The translations under genes and the position numbers were made by a program. Positions 8,606 through 19,009 of a stretch of DNA of 64,000 bases are shown one piece after another. The stretch's first letter is position 1. Each line of letters starts with the position of its first letter. The notes beneath the pieces were generated by a model. That model saw only the letters and a list, made by a program, of their open reading frames with translations, ran no database searches and was not told the origin of the DNA. The DNA is from Caenorhabditis elegans (taxonomy: Eukaryota; Nematoda; Chromadorea; Rhabditida; Rhabditidae): contig NC_003283.11 of assembly GCF_000002985.6 (NCBI RefSeq), forward strand, positions 18,787,501 to 18,851,500. The letters are read 5' to 3'.

Positions 8606-11600
8606 TCAAACCCTGAAAAATTCGGGCTCAGTGAACACAATATTAAACATATCAAACAACATTGCTATATCCATAGTATTTTCTCGTTTCAACTGAATAC
8701 TCAGCATTTCATTGACAATTTGCATCATTTTCGTAAGCCTTGACGCATAGTTTTTCGGATTTTCCTCTTTTCTAGCAGCTTCTTCATAGTAACTATGCAA
8801 ATTATTGGAAATTTCCTCTAAAAATCGTTCTCCAGCCGCTTGGGTTTGTCCTTGAAGCCGTCTTCCTGCATAATTCCAGACGATTTGACATAAAATATAG
8901 GTGACTTCAGTTTCAGAGAGATTAAGTTCCAGGTATGGCTTCACGATTATGTCAAAATATCTGATCATTTTTCCACCGAATACACTGAAAAAATTGAATT
9001 TTTCAGTAAGAAATTTGGATTCTACGTAAAATTTGGAGCATTTTGACACCAATAATGGGTCTTTTGGGCTGAAAATAAAGCTGAAAACTAAAAATTTTGA
9101 AGAGTATGACAAAATTGGTGTTTTGCATATTTTTAGAGCATTTTAAGTGATTTCAAGGTAAAAATTCGAGATCTACACAAAATTTCCGAAATTTTGACAC
9201 CCATATTGACTATATTCCGAAAAATCTGTTTTCAGGCCTGAAAGTAAAGCCTGAAACGTCAATTTTTTGGAACCTTTATATTACAATCTGCATTGCAATA
9301 AAATTTCCAAAATTTTGACTCTTAAATTGACTGAATTCTGAAAAATCACTTTTCAGGCTTAGATTTTGACTTAAAACGGACTATTTTGGCCTGAAAACTC
9401 ATTTTTTTGGAAACTTAATATTACAGTCAACTATTTTTTAAAAAATGCCAAAAATTTGGCACCCATGTTGACTATATTCTGAAAAATCAGTTTTCAAGCC
9501 TGAAAGTGACCCAAAGTGGCCCAAAATGGCCTACTTTGGCTTAGAAAGACGATATTTGGAAAGCAGTAGATATACATGTCAAATTTTCATAATATCTCTT
9601 AATTTACATCAATTTTGGCTTCCAGGCCTAAAATGGGCCTATTTCGGCCTGAAAACTAAAATTTTCAGAATATAGTCAATATGGGGGTCACAATTTTGCG
9701 AATTTTATGTAGATTTCAAATTTTTAACTTCAAAGTCCGGAAACTCACTTGTTAAACCGCTCAAAGCCGTGATCCGACACGTTTGAATAATCGATATGAT
9801 AATTGCCAAATCTCGCGGCAAATTGGTGATTGTGAACGTGAATCTGAGAAATTTTTAATATTTTCAGACTATTTCAGGCCGTTTCAGTTACTTTTTCGTC
9901 ATAGCATTTTTGACCGAACATTTGAGCAGACATTGTGTACCTCTCGAATCTCCGCCACACCGCCCACACTATTTTGAAAATTGCGATCTGGAAATTGAGA
10001 GACTTTTTTTAAGGCTAAGCTTAAATCTAAGCCCAAGCCTAAGCCTAAGCCTAAGCCTAATCAACACTACCTTTTCATGAAAAAAAAAATTTTCAGAATT
10101 TTTTTTTTAAATTTTCAGACAAACTACCAAAAAAAACTAGAAAAATGTTTTAAGCCTAAACCTAACCCCGAGTCTAGGCCTAAGCCTAAGCCTGAGTCTA
10201 GGCCTAAGCTTGAGTCTAGGCCTAGGCCTAAGCCTAATTCGAAAAAAACCTTCTCATGACTCGGTAGCCTCCGAAATTCGTCCGAATGCATAAGCCACGT
10301 GGCAGTATCCCGCATCTGTACCTCCCACCACTGGAACATTTTGTAAAATTTTACGTGCTCAAAAAATTCCGGGCTCCAGGACTGTTTCTCACGGATTTTG
10401 TGCAATGAGTGGGACATCCGCTGAAGGGGGTTCAGATGAGCAATAAGGTCTTCGTCGGGAAAATAGTGCTGCAAAAAAAAATTGAAATTCGCTGAAAAAT
10501 GTAAAGATTGAGAATTTCCGAAGTCTAAACCAAAAAAATTGAATTCTTTGTGAAAATTGCAAAATTTTGACACCCATATTGAGTATATTTCTAAAACTTC
10601 AGTTTTCGGGCCGTTCTGGGCCTCATTTCAGGCTTGATCTCCGAATTTTCAAAATTTAACACACAAAAAATGCATTTTGTGAATTTTGTACAAAAGTGAC
10701 ATACAAATCGGTTGTTTTTAACAGTTTGTGCTTTCAGGCCGTTTTGGGCCGGCTTTTCGGACCAAAATAAGCCGTTTCAGGCCGAAATCTGCCCTGGAAA
10801 CAATTTTTTTAACAATTTAGCAATATGGGTTTCGAAATAATTTAAAATAATTTAAAAATTTGTATTCTCCGCAAAATTTCCGAAATTTTGACCCCCATAT
10901 TGACTATATTCCGGAAATTTATGTTTTCGGGCCGAAATAGGCCGATTTTAGGCCGAAATAAAATAGAGTCTACTCACAATTGCAAAATTTCATACAGTTC
11001 CTAAAATTTGGAAACTTAACACCGCCTAAATTTATGAGTTTTTTGAATTCGGGCCGTTTCAGGCCGAAATAGGCCGAATTTAGGCTTATACTGAAAATAA
11101 TAGTAATTTTCGAAAAATAATACTATAAATTTCGGATTGTTCACAATTTCTAAAATTTTAAAACCCATTTTGAGTATATTTCTAAAACTTCAGTTTTCGG
11201 GCCGTTCTGGGCCTCATTTCAGGCTTGATCTCCGAATTTTCAAAATTTAACACACAAAAAATGCATTTTGTGAATTTTGTACAAAAGTGACATACAAATC
11301 GGTTGTTTTTAACAGTTTGTGCTTTCAGGCCGTTTTGGGCCGGCTTTTCGGACCAAAATAAGCCGTTTCAGGCCGAAATCTGCCCTGGAAACAATTTTTT
11401 TAACAATTTAGCAATATGGGTTTCGAAATAATTTAAAATAATTTAAAAATTTGTATTCTCCGCAAAATTTCCGAAATTTTGACCCCCATATTGACTATAT
11501 TCCGGAAATTTATGTTTTCGGGCCGAAATAGGCCGATTTTAGGCCGAAATAAAATAGAGTCTACTCACAATTGCAAAATTTCATACAGTTCTTAAAATTT

Positions 11601-13319
11601 GGAAACTTAACACCGCCTAAATTTATGAGTTTTTTGAATTCGGGCCGTTTCAGGCCGAAATAGGCCGAATTTAGGCTTATACTGAAAATAATAGTAATTT
11701 TCGAAAAATAATACTATAAATTTCGGATTGTTCACAATTTCTAAAATTTTAAAACCCATTTTGAGTATATTTCTAAAACTTCAGTTTTCGGGCCGTTCTG
11801 GGCCTCATTTCAGGCTTGATCTCCGAATTTTCAAAATTTAACACACAAAAAATGCATTTTGTGAATTTTGTACAAAAGTGACATACAAATCGGTTGTTTT
11901 TAACAGTTTGTGCTTTCAGGCCGTTTTGGGCCGGCTTTTCGGACCAAAATAAGCCGTTTCAGGCCGAAATCTGTCCTGAAAACAATTTTTCAATTCAATT
12001 TAGCAATATGGGTTTCAAATTCAAAAATAAGTATTGATTAAATTTCACAAGATTATTTTTAAGCCAGTTTTAGACCGGAAAATTGACTTTTTCAGAATTT
12101 TTTCAAACTTTTTTGAAACAAATTTTTGAAAATTACCTACCGTCTCCAAAATTGCTCTACTTTCTTTAATAATTGCATTGACATCAATAAGCATTGCAGG
12201 TGCTTGAGTTTTCGGGTTAACTATGTAATATTCCACCCGATTCCGCACTTTGGCGACAATTTGCTGTGATGACGTCACTTCCATTGATGACGTGGATTGA
12301 GGGGATTGAGAACTGGTGTCTTCAGAATCGTCTTTGAAATCTGTGCGTACATCTGAAAAAAAAATTGAAAAACTGAAAAAAAAAAGTTTTAGCCCGAAAT
12401 AGGCCGAAATAGGCCAAATTTTAGCCTAAAACAAAACATTGCAAACTTTAATAAGCAATCTCTTCTGAGAATTGAAATAAATCAAAGTTTTGACGCCAGT
12501 ACTCGTTGTATAGTTTCTGAGTCGATTCGGGCCGAAATAAGCCGAGATAGGCCGAACTTAGATCAGTGTGAGACATGTTATGAGGTTTTTCTTTGAATGC
12601 AAAAATTTTTGTCGAGTTAAACCTTTACAACCTTATTTTTAGCTATAGTTTAAAAAATTGTGGTTGGGTTTTAAAATTTTAGAAATTGTGAACAATCCGA
12701 AATTTATAGTATTATTTTCAGTTTAAGCCTAAATTCGGCCTATTTCGGCCTGAAACGGCCCGAATTCAAAAAACTTATAAATTTAGGCGCTAAATTTTAG
12801 GAACTGTATGAAATTTTGCAATTGTGAGTAGACTCTATTTTATTTCGGCCTAAAATCGGCCAATTTCGGCCCGAAAACATAAATTTCCTGAATATAGTCA
12901 ATATGGGGGTCAAAATTTCGGAAATTTTGCGGAGAATACAATTTTTTAAATTATTTTGCTTTCACAGTTTGCATTTTCAACGAAAATTTGAGAAAAAAAA
13001 CCCTCACTTTCAGTAGTCATACCCAAGTCGATGCATTTTTTAAATCTGCAAAATTTGCACAGCTTCTCCTCGCCACCGGCTCCAATTTCACATTTTCCAG
13101 TTTTCTGGATACATTTGTATTTTCGGTTCAAAACTACGGTGCGCCTGGAAAAAAATTCTCCGGTACGATGCTCCGAAATTCCGCTAGAGCTTACCTGAAA
13201 AATGCAGCACACGCACGACAAGTTTCAAGCCCAAAATGCAGACCGTGACTGGTTTTTTGACAAATTTCACAGTTTACAGTGAAATATGTCATTTCTGACG
13301 AGGATGATGGAAATTCCAT
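8606..13319 (-). CDS. nuclear hormone receptor B (paralogue of A)
   Basis: Exons on the minus strand are 13195-13319, 13008-13144, 12141-12352, 10250-10468, 9892-9987, 9749-9843 and 8606-8984, giving about 420 aa. The seven-exon plan and all splice phases match NHR-A. Both zinc fingers are complete (CEIC...CRACAAFFRR and KYKC...KCEIG...CKFC). The hinge is longer than in A and Ser/Thr/Gln-rich near residues 95-110. The ligand-binding domain has the same FQWWEVQMRDTATWLM and FERYTMSA landmarks. The tail after VNEML differs from A (LSIQLKRENTMDIAM), whereas the 540 bases before it are nearly identical. Intron 3 is inflated by a 591-bp tandem repeat. Upstream lie a TGATAAGA site and CTGCGTCT on the coding strand. 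Confidence 0.9.
8705..9243 (-). repeat. inverted near-identical tract, copy 2 (NHR-B)
   Basis: Reverse-complement partner of 6602-7140. It includes the final intron's 3' part, the acceptor and most of the last exon. The small number of differences contrasts with the diverged flanking coding sequence. Confidence 0.85.
9190..9690. repeat. GGCC foldback element in NHR-B intron 6
   Basis: Bounded by GACACCCATATTGACTATAT at about 9197 and by ATATAGTCAATATGGGGGTC near 9666-9688. The core consists of repeated GGCC words and three further internal copies of the end sequence. Confidence 0.65.
10011..10082 (-). repeat. telomere-type repeats plus ghost of the NHR-A donor site
   Basis: Read on the minus strand, this matches NHR-A from about 5838 to 5900: the end of exon 4 (CATGAAAAG), its donor GTAGTGTTGATT and the following TTAGGC repeats. 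It lies inside NHR-B intron 4, downstream of that gene's own exon 4 end (CATGAGAAG at 10250). It is therefore an extra patch derived from A or from a common ancestor. Confidence 0.75.
10151..10238 (-). repeat. degenerate telomere-type repeats, NHR-B intron 4
   Basis: A run of CCTAAG units (TTAGGC on the minus strand) mixed with GAGTCTAGGC variants, directly after NHR-B's own exon 4 donor. This is the position equivalent to the run in NHR-A. Confidence 0.75.
10575..11995. repeat. 591-bp tandem repeat, about 2.4 copies, NHR-B intron 3
   Basis: The word CTAAAACTTCAGTTTTCGGG starts at 10591, 11182 and 11773, an exact 591-bp period. Copies 1 and 2 are almost identical. Copy 3 is partial and decays after about 11970. 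The unit is itself a GGCC/ATATTGACTATA element with two or three sub-elements. Confidence 0.9.
12665..12955. repeat. inverted partial copy of the 591-bp unit, NHR-B intron 2
   Basis: This stretch is the reverse complement of about 10860-11160, including AGAGTCTACTCACAATTGCA on the opposite strand. It sits across exon 3 from the tandem array. Confidence 0.8.
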
Positions 13320-13454
13320 TCTGAAAATTTGAATTTTGGCGACAAAATATCGATTTTTGAGGAAAAAAAACTCAAAATTTCTCAATTTTTAATGTAAAAA
13401 TCTATGGAAAATGTGAAAATCGTAATATATTTCATAGATGAAAAGTGAGAAATT

Positions 13455-13517
13455 TGATAAGAGGTGAAATAGAGACAGGGGAAAAGTAAATATTAGGGAA
13501 AAAAGCACGAGACGCAG
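13455..13517 (-). promoter_or_regulatory. GATA and CTGCGTCT motifs upstream of NHR-B
   Basis: TGATAAGA, a strong match to the nematode intestinal GATA consensus, lies at about 13455-13462. AGACGCAG on the plus strand (CTGCGTCT in the coding direction) lies at 13510-13517, about 190 bases before the ATG. Confidence 0.45.
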
Positions 13518-13519
13518 AG

Positions 13520-13932
13520 TAGGAACATCAGCAGGTATTAGTCACCAGGAAACATGCATACATTATTGTCATAGGAAATATAATTTTTAGTTAAATAAAC
13601 CAAAATTTTCTCGAAAAACCGGGTTCTAACACAGTTTTCAAGATTTGAAACCTAAAAAATCGAAATTCTCGCATAGAAAAACCCCCGACAGAGTACATAG
13701 GTTTTTCTATGCGAGAAAATCGAATTTTCAATTTTTAACTTATGAAAATCAAGCTGGAACATTGATTTTGGAGATTTTAGGGGGGCTTTTCTCAATTTTT
13801 GAGAATTTCAAAGCAAATCGACCAAACTAAGCTTGAATTGCATGTACACAGTTCTCTAAAGTTTAGATGTTTTGTTGAAACAACACAATTTCGGTATGAT
13901 AATATTTATTCAATATTCAGAGCTTAGGCTGT
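13520..13932. other. intergenic stretch with a short solo foldback
   Basis: No gene was seen. At about 13655-13722 the sequence TTCTCGCATAGAAAAACC is followed after 12-14 bases by its reverse complement GGTTTTTCTATGCGAGAA. It has the terminal repeats of the palindromic tRNA-like elements without any tRNA-like body. The AATAAA signal of the peptide gene at 13933 lies near 13905-13912 on the minus strand. Confidence 0.65.
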
Positions 13933-14655
13933 TCACCATGGAATGTTTGGAACATAACGACATACTCCCAAGTAGCATCTGTGAAAAGTTCTGCACGGTG
14001 GGTCACACCATCTGCGAGTACGATTGCGGGCTACGCCGAATCCCTGGACTTCGTCTTGACAAAGAACTCCGAATGGGAAGAGAACAGCGATCTGAAATTT
14101 CAAAGCTTAATTTTTGACATTCCTAGAAGTTTTTGTATATTCTTAAACTGAAAAATTCGATTTTATCCGTCTAAATATGATTGAAAACACTTGAAAAAAA
14201 TTTTTTGCCACAGCGGGGACTCGAACCCCGGTCTTGTGATTGTCAGTCGCCGAAAATCACACTGAGCCATTTGGACAAAATTTTCAAAAATTTGCGGGAA
14301 ATATGTAAATGTGAGTGTAACACTAATTTTGATTCTAATTTGAAAATTTCAAATTTGAAAATTTTTTGTTGAGTAAGTAAATTTTTGGTATTTTCCAGAT
14401 GTTTTTTCTCTGAAACCTCAAAATTTGAAGTTTATACTTTTCAAACATCCTGAAAACATAATAACAAAAAATTTTACCAAAGCGGGGACCCGAACCCCGG
14501 TCTTGTGATTGGTAGTCAGCAAAAATCCCACTGAGCCATTCTGGCATAAATTTTAAAATTTCAAGATATTGTCCGATTTTTTTTAAAATTTAGACTAATT
14601 CAAAAGTAATTTAGTTTTCAACTCTAGAAACACTTACCAAAACGAGAATTTTCAT
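13933..14655 (-). CDS. small secreted four-cysteine peptide 1
   Basis: Exon 1 (14638-14655) encodes only MKILVL. Exon 2 (13933-14091) completes a signal peptide (IAVLFPFGVLCQ) and a mature part of about 40 residues to a TGA after IPW. The peptide totals 58 aa. The only cysteines after the signal region are spaced C-X3-C-X5-C-X4-C, and the stretch before them is basic (RNRTRRW). The donor GTAAGTG and acceptor TTTCAG are good, and phase is 0. The neighbour at 15424 has the same exon plan, signal sequence, cysteine spacing and promoter, which makes chance very unlikely. The intron contains two tRNA-like repeats. It is probably secreted with two disulfides. Function is unknown: antimicrobial, signalling or other effector roles are all possible. 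Confidence 0.75.
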
Positions 14656-15045
14656 ATTTTCGAGCGCCACACTAAAATATGAGGTTCTTAATGTTTTCCT
14701 GCTAGTTTTTATAGATTTTAATCGTATTCTCAAGGAATTTCCATTATTTCGGTGTTTGATTCGAGGCCGATGGGAATTTCAAAGAAAAATTTACATTTCT
14801 CAGTGGGCGTTTGGGAAAGTGACTCACAAATGGTTTTGATTTTTTGAACTGGCAATTGATTTTTTCGAAGTTTTCCAAGAAGATGATGCAAAAAAAACTT
14901 TAAAGTTCAGATTCAGACGCATCAAAAATACCCAAAATCCGTTCAAGCAACACTAGAAAAAAATATCGACCAGCGTGCGGACTCGAACCCCGGTCTCGTG
15001 ATTGGAAGTTGGCGAAAATCCCACTGCGCCAGCCGGACAAAATTT
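14200..15045 (-). repeat. three tRNA-like units in and upstream of peptide gene 1
   Basis: Minus-strand units lie at about 14208-14277, 14478-14547 and 14972-15042. Each has a GGTTCGAGTCC-like B box, an A-box-like TGGCTCAGTGGGATT or TGGCGCAGTGGG, a good T-arm, and no matching acceptor stem. The first two lie within the single intron of the peptide gene. The third lies upstream of its promoter. Confidence 0.8.
14704..14832 (-). promoter_or_regulatory. promoter of peptide gene 1
   Basis: CTATAAAA on the minus strand lies about 55 bases before the ATG. Farther upstream, at about 14798-14832, is a block with GTGGGCGTTTGGG followed by GTGACTCA. The same TATA position and the same block recur before peptide gene 2. 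GTGACTCA resembles a bZIP/AP-1 site. Confidence 0.5.
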
Positions 15046-15107
15046 TCAAAAATGTGCGAATTTAAAAGGGTTTCAACTCAGCTTTCAAGTTTTAAGACCC
15101 AAAAAAT

Positions 15108-15249
15108 CGAAAATCTCGCCTATAAAAACCTAAATACCCCCAACGGGGACCCGAACCTGCGCAGTCGGGAAGAGGCTTGACTATGGGGAAATAGGAGCCA
15201 GGGTTGAACCCCCGATGGGGCACATAGGTTTTTCTAGTCGAGATTTTTG
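15108..15249. repeat. palindromic double tRNA-like element (degenerate)
   Basis: The ends are ATCTCGCCTATAAAAACCTA and TAGGTTTTTCTAGTCGAGAT. The left arm has a GGGGACCCGAACC (inverse B box) and the right arm GTTGAACCCCC. The central part is collapsed relative to the copies at 17.2-23.4 kb. Confidence 0.6.
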
Positions 15250-15423
15250 AATTTTCCACTTTTAAATTATGAGAATCGAGTTGGAAACTAGATTTTGGTG
15301 ATTTCAGGGGTATGTTGCACTCTTTTTTTAAACTAATGCTGAATCAATTCGACTATGCGTCTGAAAAAAAACAATTTCCAGTAAAAACAAAACGGTCTTG
15401 ATATAACAACATTTATTCAAAAT

Positions 15424-15845
15424 TCAGATACATACTCCCAAGACGCATATGTGAGTAGGATGACACTGTGGAATACACGTAAATCTGATTTGAGAAGCTG
15501 CATTAAATGCCGGGGCATTGTCTTGGCAAAGGGCTCCGAATAGGAAGAGAGCAGCGATCTGAAACATTAATTTTTGGCGTTCCTATAAGTTTTTATGCTA
15601 AAAAAAAATTGAAAATTCAAGTTTTACAAGCTTTAATTACTATAGAAAACGTAAATAAAAAAATCTGCCACAGCGGGGCTCGAACCCCGGTCTTGTGATT
15701 GGTAGTCGCCGAAAATCGCACTGAGCCATTCGGACAAAATTTTTGAAAATTGAGCTTTCTTAGGTTTTTTAAGGTTTTAAGCTCAAAATTGATGATAATT
15801 CAACTTTTAAACTCTAGAAACACTTACCAAAATGAACATTTTCAT
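15424..15845 (-). CDS. small secreted four-cysteine peptide 2
   Basis: Exon 1 (15828-15845) encodes MKMFIL. Exon 2 (15424-15558) continues the signal peptide (IAALFLFGALCQ) and a mature region ending GVCI before a TGA, 50 aa in all. Cysteines in the mature part are C-X3-C-X5-C-X4-C, exactly as in peptide 1, and VLGVC matches YLGVC there. The residues between signal and cysteines differ strongly (neutral here, basic in peptide 1), so the signal and cysteine frame are conserved while the rest diverges. The intron contains one tRNA-like unit at 15663-15732. A tandem duplicate of the gene at 13933 including its promoter; no further copy was seen nearby. Confidence 0.75.
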
Positions 15846-16532
15846 ATTTTCGAGCGCCATATTAAAATATGTCGGTCTTAATATTTTGGGGGTAACTTTT
15901 ATAGATTTCAATCGTGTTCTCAAAGAATTTTATTGATTTAATGTTTGATGTGAGGACGATGGAAATTTTAAATGGAAATTTGCATTTCTTAGTGGGCGTT
16001 TGGGGCCGTGACTCAGAAACTGTTTTTTTTTTAATTTTTTTTTGAGCTAAAATTGATTTTTTCGATGATTTCCGAAAATCTAGCGTTGCAAAAAATTGAA
16101 AATTCAGATTCTACACATCAGAATTACTCAAAACCGTCCAAGAAACACAATAAAAATATTCCGACCCGGGTGCGGACTCGAACCCCGGTCTTATGACTGA
16201 AAGTCGGCGAAAATCTCACTGCGCCATTCGGACAAAAATTTCAAAATTGGTCAAAATTCGGAGCACGTGATAGAAAAGCTGCTTAAAGCATAATTTTCAC
16301 ATTTTAGTTACAAAAATCCACTTTGAAACTAAAAAAAGAAAATTTTTGCAACCAAATTTTCGACATTTTCTAAAACTTTCTGAGTTCCCAAACTTAAAAA
16401 TTTGAATTCTACGTCTCAAAAATACTCTAAAACAATTTTTAAAAATGGAAAAAAAAATTGTGCCGCGGTGCGGACTCGAACCCCGGCCTTGTGATTAGAG
16501 GTCGGCGAAAATCCAACTGCGCCATTCGGAAA
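15663..16532 (-). repeat. tRNA-like units around peptide gene 2
   Basis: Minus-strand units lie at about 15663-15732 (in the intron), 16163-16233 and 16461-16530 (upstream). The last two have non-standard ends (CCGGGTGCGGACTCGAACC, GCCGCGGTGCGGACTCG). All have the B box and the TGGCGCAG-type A box. Confidence 0.8.
15895..16016 (-). promoter_or_regulatory. promoter of peptide gene 2
   Basis: CTATAAAA on the minus strand lies near 15899-15906. The conserved block GTGGGCGTTTGGG with CGTGACTCA lies at about 15984-16016. About 150 bases here align with the promoter of peptide gene 1, which supports duplication of a whole transcription unit. Confidence 0.5.
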
Positions 16533-16659
16533 AAATTTTCAAAATTGGCGGAAATTCAAAAACTTATAATAAAACTTACTTTTTCAAGCATTTAGTACAG
16601 TTCCCACAAAATTATTCGAAATTCTCATGCTTGGCTCAACGAGGCTCCCCACCTGACTC

Positions 16660-19009
16660 TCATTTGGAACTGGAAGTCTGAATTTTTTTTTTTTTTTTGA
16701 GAATTTTTTTTCTCAAAAAAGAACCTTAACAATCTGAAAACCTTCTCCTTAAGTACCCGTCGGTATACCCCATTGCTCATAACCATTACAAAACACTGAC
16801 ACATTGAGTGGGAGGACATTAGGAAGGAGAAGGTGGAGGCCAGCTCTGAAAATTTTTTTTTCGATAAAAACTTTTTTTCTGAAAACCTTTTCTATTACCT
16901 TCAAAAGCCAATGAATTTGTCATAATTACTACTAGAATCATGTACAAAGGGGTTGTTAGAAGCATTCCGGGGATCACCATTTGCATGGTCAGGCTTATGA
17001 GGGCTGTTCTGTGCATTTGGTAGGTTTGGGGGGACATGTGAGCACGTAAACGTTGGAGAATCATCATAGTGTGTACGCCAAGGTATAAACAGTAGCTGGA
17101 AAAATTTATTCATACCTCAATTGATTGTGACACCTATAAATGCTCTTTCAACAAATTTTCAAGGTTTTAAAACCTAAAATTTTGAAATTCCCGCATAAAA
17201 AAATCTATCTGCCTCAACAGGGACTCGAACCCGTGACCTTTTGCTCCATAGACAAGCCTCTTATCCTCTGCGCCACGAGTGCCCCCTTCGCCGCAAAAGA
17301 ATGCACAGCATAGCGCAGTGGGTAAGAAGCTTGACTGGGGGGAATAGGTCTCAGGTTCGAGCCCCCGGTGGGGTAGATAGGTTTTTCTACGCGAGATTTT
17401 TGAATTTTCAACTTTTAAATTATGAGAATCGAGTTAGAAACTAGATTTGCGTAGTTCTCAGGTCCTTTTTTTCACTTTAATTAATTGGCTCAGTGGGATT
17501 TTTGCCGGCTACAAATCTGACGACCGGGGTTCGAGTCCCCACTGTGGGTTTTCGAATTTTCAGATTTTATGATAACTTCAATGAGTATTGAAAAATGTCG
17601 AAAATTTGGTTTTAATGACAATCTTCAATTTTATCAGTTTACCTTGCAACCACAAAGACCCAACCAATTCCTCCGAGCCCTGCCACTGGAATCCACGTGT
17701 TCACTTGCCAGTTATAAGCTTCAAAGCCATCATAAGCCATCCAGCTCAAGCATTGGGGGTAATTCTGTAAAATTTCGAGGAAAAAAGTAGGTCTGGGTGT
17801 CCGGATGTCCATTACCTGCCTAACATAGTCATATTTTTGCTCGTAAGTCAATTGCGACATCCATGTGCCAAAACCAGTGAAAAATGGGAAAATGTGCGTC
17901 AAAACTAGCAGGAGTTTTTCGAAATACATCTTTCCCGAGTAGTCCTGCAAAAAATTTGTGAAATTTTCGAAAAAAAAACGGATTTTCAGATCTTGAAACT
18001 ATGAAATTCGGATTCAGAACACTTAAATTACCCTGGAGCAAGTAGAACAAAGCGAAAAAAAATTTCGACCAAAGCGGGGGTCGAACCCCGGCCTTGTGAT
18101 TGCCAGTCGGCGAAAATCCCACTGCGCCATTTGGACAAAATTTTCAAAATTGGTGGAAATTGAATAAAATGGTAGAAAAACTAGTTTTAAGTGATGATTT
18201 CATATTTTAGTTGTAAAATTTTTGATTTTTTAGACAAATTTTCGATTTTTCAAAATTTCAACATAAAATTTCGAGTTTTTTGAGCTTTTAAACTGAAAAA
18301 TCTGAGTTCTAAATCCTCAAAACACAAAAAAACAATGAAACAAAAATTTTTGTCACAGTGCGGACTCGAACCCTGGTCGTGTGATTGGTAGCCGACGAAA
18401 CTCCCACTGCGCCATTTGGCCAAAAACTTCATAATTGGTATTTTTCAACTTTTTACCTGATTAATTTGTGCTGCAGCATTATGTCGGTATACAAAACATG
18501 TCAGAGCAGCCGACAAAACGAAGCAAAAAATGAAAACCCAAATGGTCAAGCTCGCGTGTGTGCTCACGAATCTTCGAAAGTTCTCCTCCAGGATATAGCC
18601 ACCGGCCAATGGGAAAAAGAAGTATGAGGGGCATATCCAGGACATGTAGAGCTCCGTGAGCATTGAGACACTCTGAAATTTGAACTTTTCAAATAAAAAT
18701 TTGAAAAAAAAAATTTGAAAAAAAAATTTTTTTTTTTGAAATTTCGAAAAAAATTTGTTTTTTTCGAAATTTTATACAAATTTAAATTTTTAAAATTTTT
18801 AACCTCCTTGGGCCTATTTTTTATACTATGATCCTCCTAAATCCCCTTACCTGCATGTAACAAAGACAATACTTATAGCCCTGCATTCCTGGGGACTGAA
18901 ACCAAACCATATAAAATCCCAAAACATTCATTGGAATCGAAATTGCACCAATTACATGTAAGGTAGGCATATAATAGGCAGGCAATGTTTCAGGACATGG
19001 TGCCGGCAT
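16660..19009 (-). CDS. serpentine chemoreceptor, SRI-like
   Basis: A seven-pass receptor of a nematode chemosensory family, closest in my reading to class I (SRI). Exons are 18851-19009, 18457-18672, 17816-17944, 17643-17764, 16899-17095, 16742-16845 and 16660-16677, about 314 aa with every phase closing. Landmarks include LPAYYMPTLHVIGAIS then NVLGFYMVWFQSPGMQGYKY, CPSYFFFPLAGGY after TM2, CFVYRHNAAA after TM3, and a short tail ending TSSSK. The start ATG follows a TTTTCAG six bases upstream, a likely trans-splice site. Introns hold tRNA-like repeats but no lesion was seen in the exons. Expected in the cilia of chemosensory neurons from family knowledge. The exact class (SRI versus SRH) is less certain than the superfamily. 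Confidence 0.85.
17184..17410. repeat. palindromic double tRNA-like element in the SRI-like gene
   Basis: Two tRNA-like modules point outward from the centre: minus strand at about 17207-17280 and plus strand at about 17303-17375. They share box words (CTCTTATCCTCTGCGCCA against GCGCAGTGGGTAAGAAGCTT) and sit between TCTCGCGTAGAAAAACC-like inverted ends. The element lies in the intron between exons 4 and 5 of the receptor. Confidence 0.75.
17486..18425. repeat. tRNA-like units in introns of the SRI-like gene
   Basis: Units are at about 17486-17550 (plus), 18068-18137 (minus) and 18353-18422 (minus), in different introns of the receptor. T-arms are intact (for example CCGGGGTTCGAGTCCCC). Confidence 0.8.

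Noticed and set aside
10124..10573. A continuous 149-codon frame extending NHR-B exon 4 with LGLGLDSGLG-like repeats
   Set aside because: The repeated Gly-Leu part is translation of the TTAGGC tract past the donor at 10249. The spliced model keeps the family alignment with NHR-A.
17207..17280. A minus-strand tRNA with a variable arm
   Set aside because: It has good boxes and length but the outer strands do not pair, and it is one arm of a palindromic repeat element.
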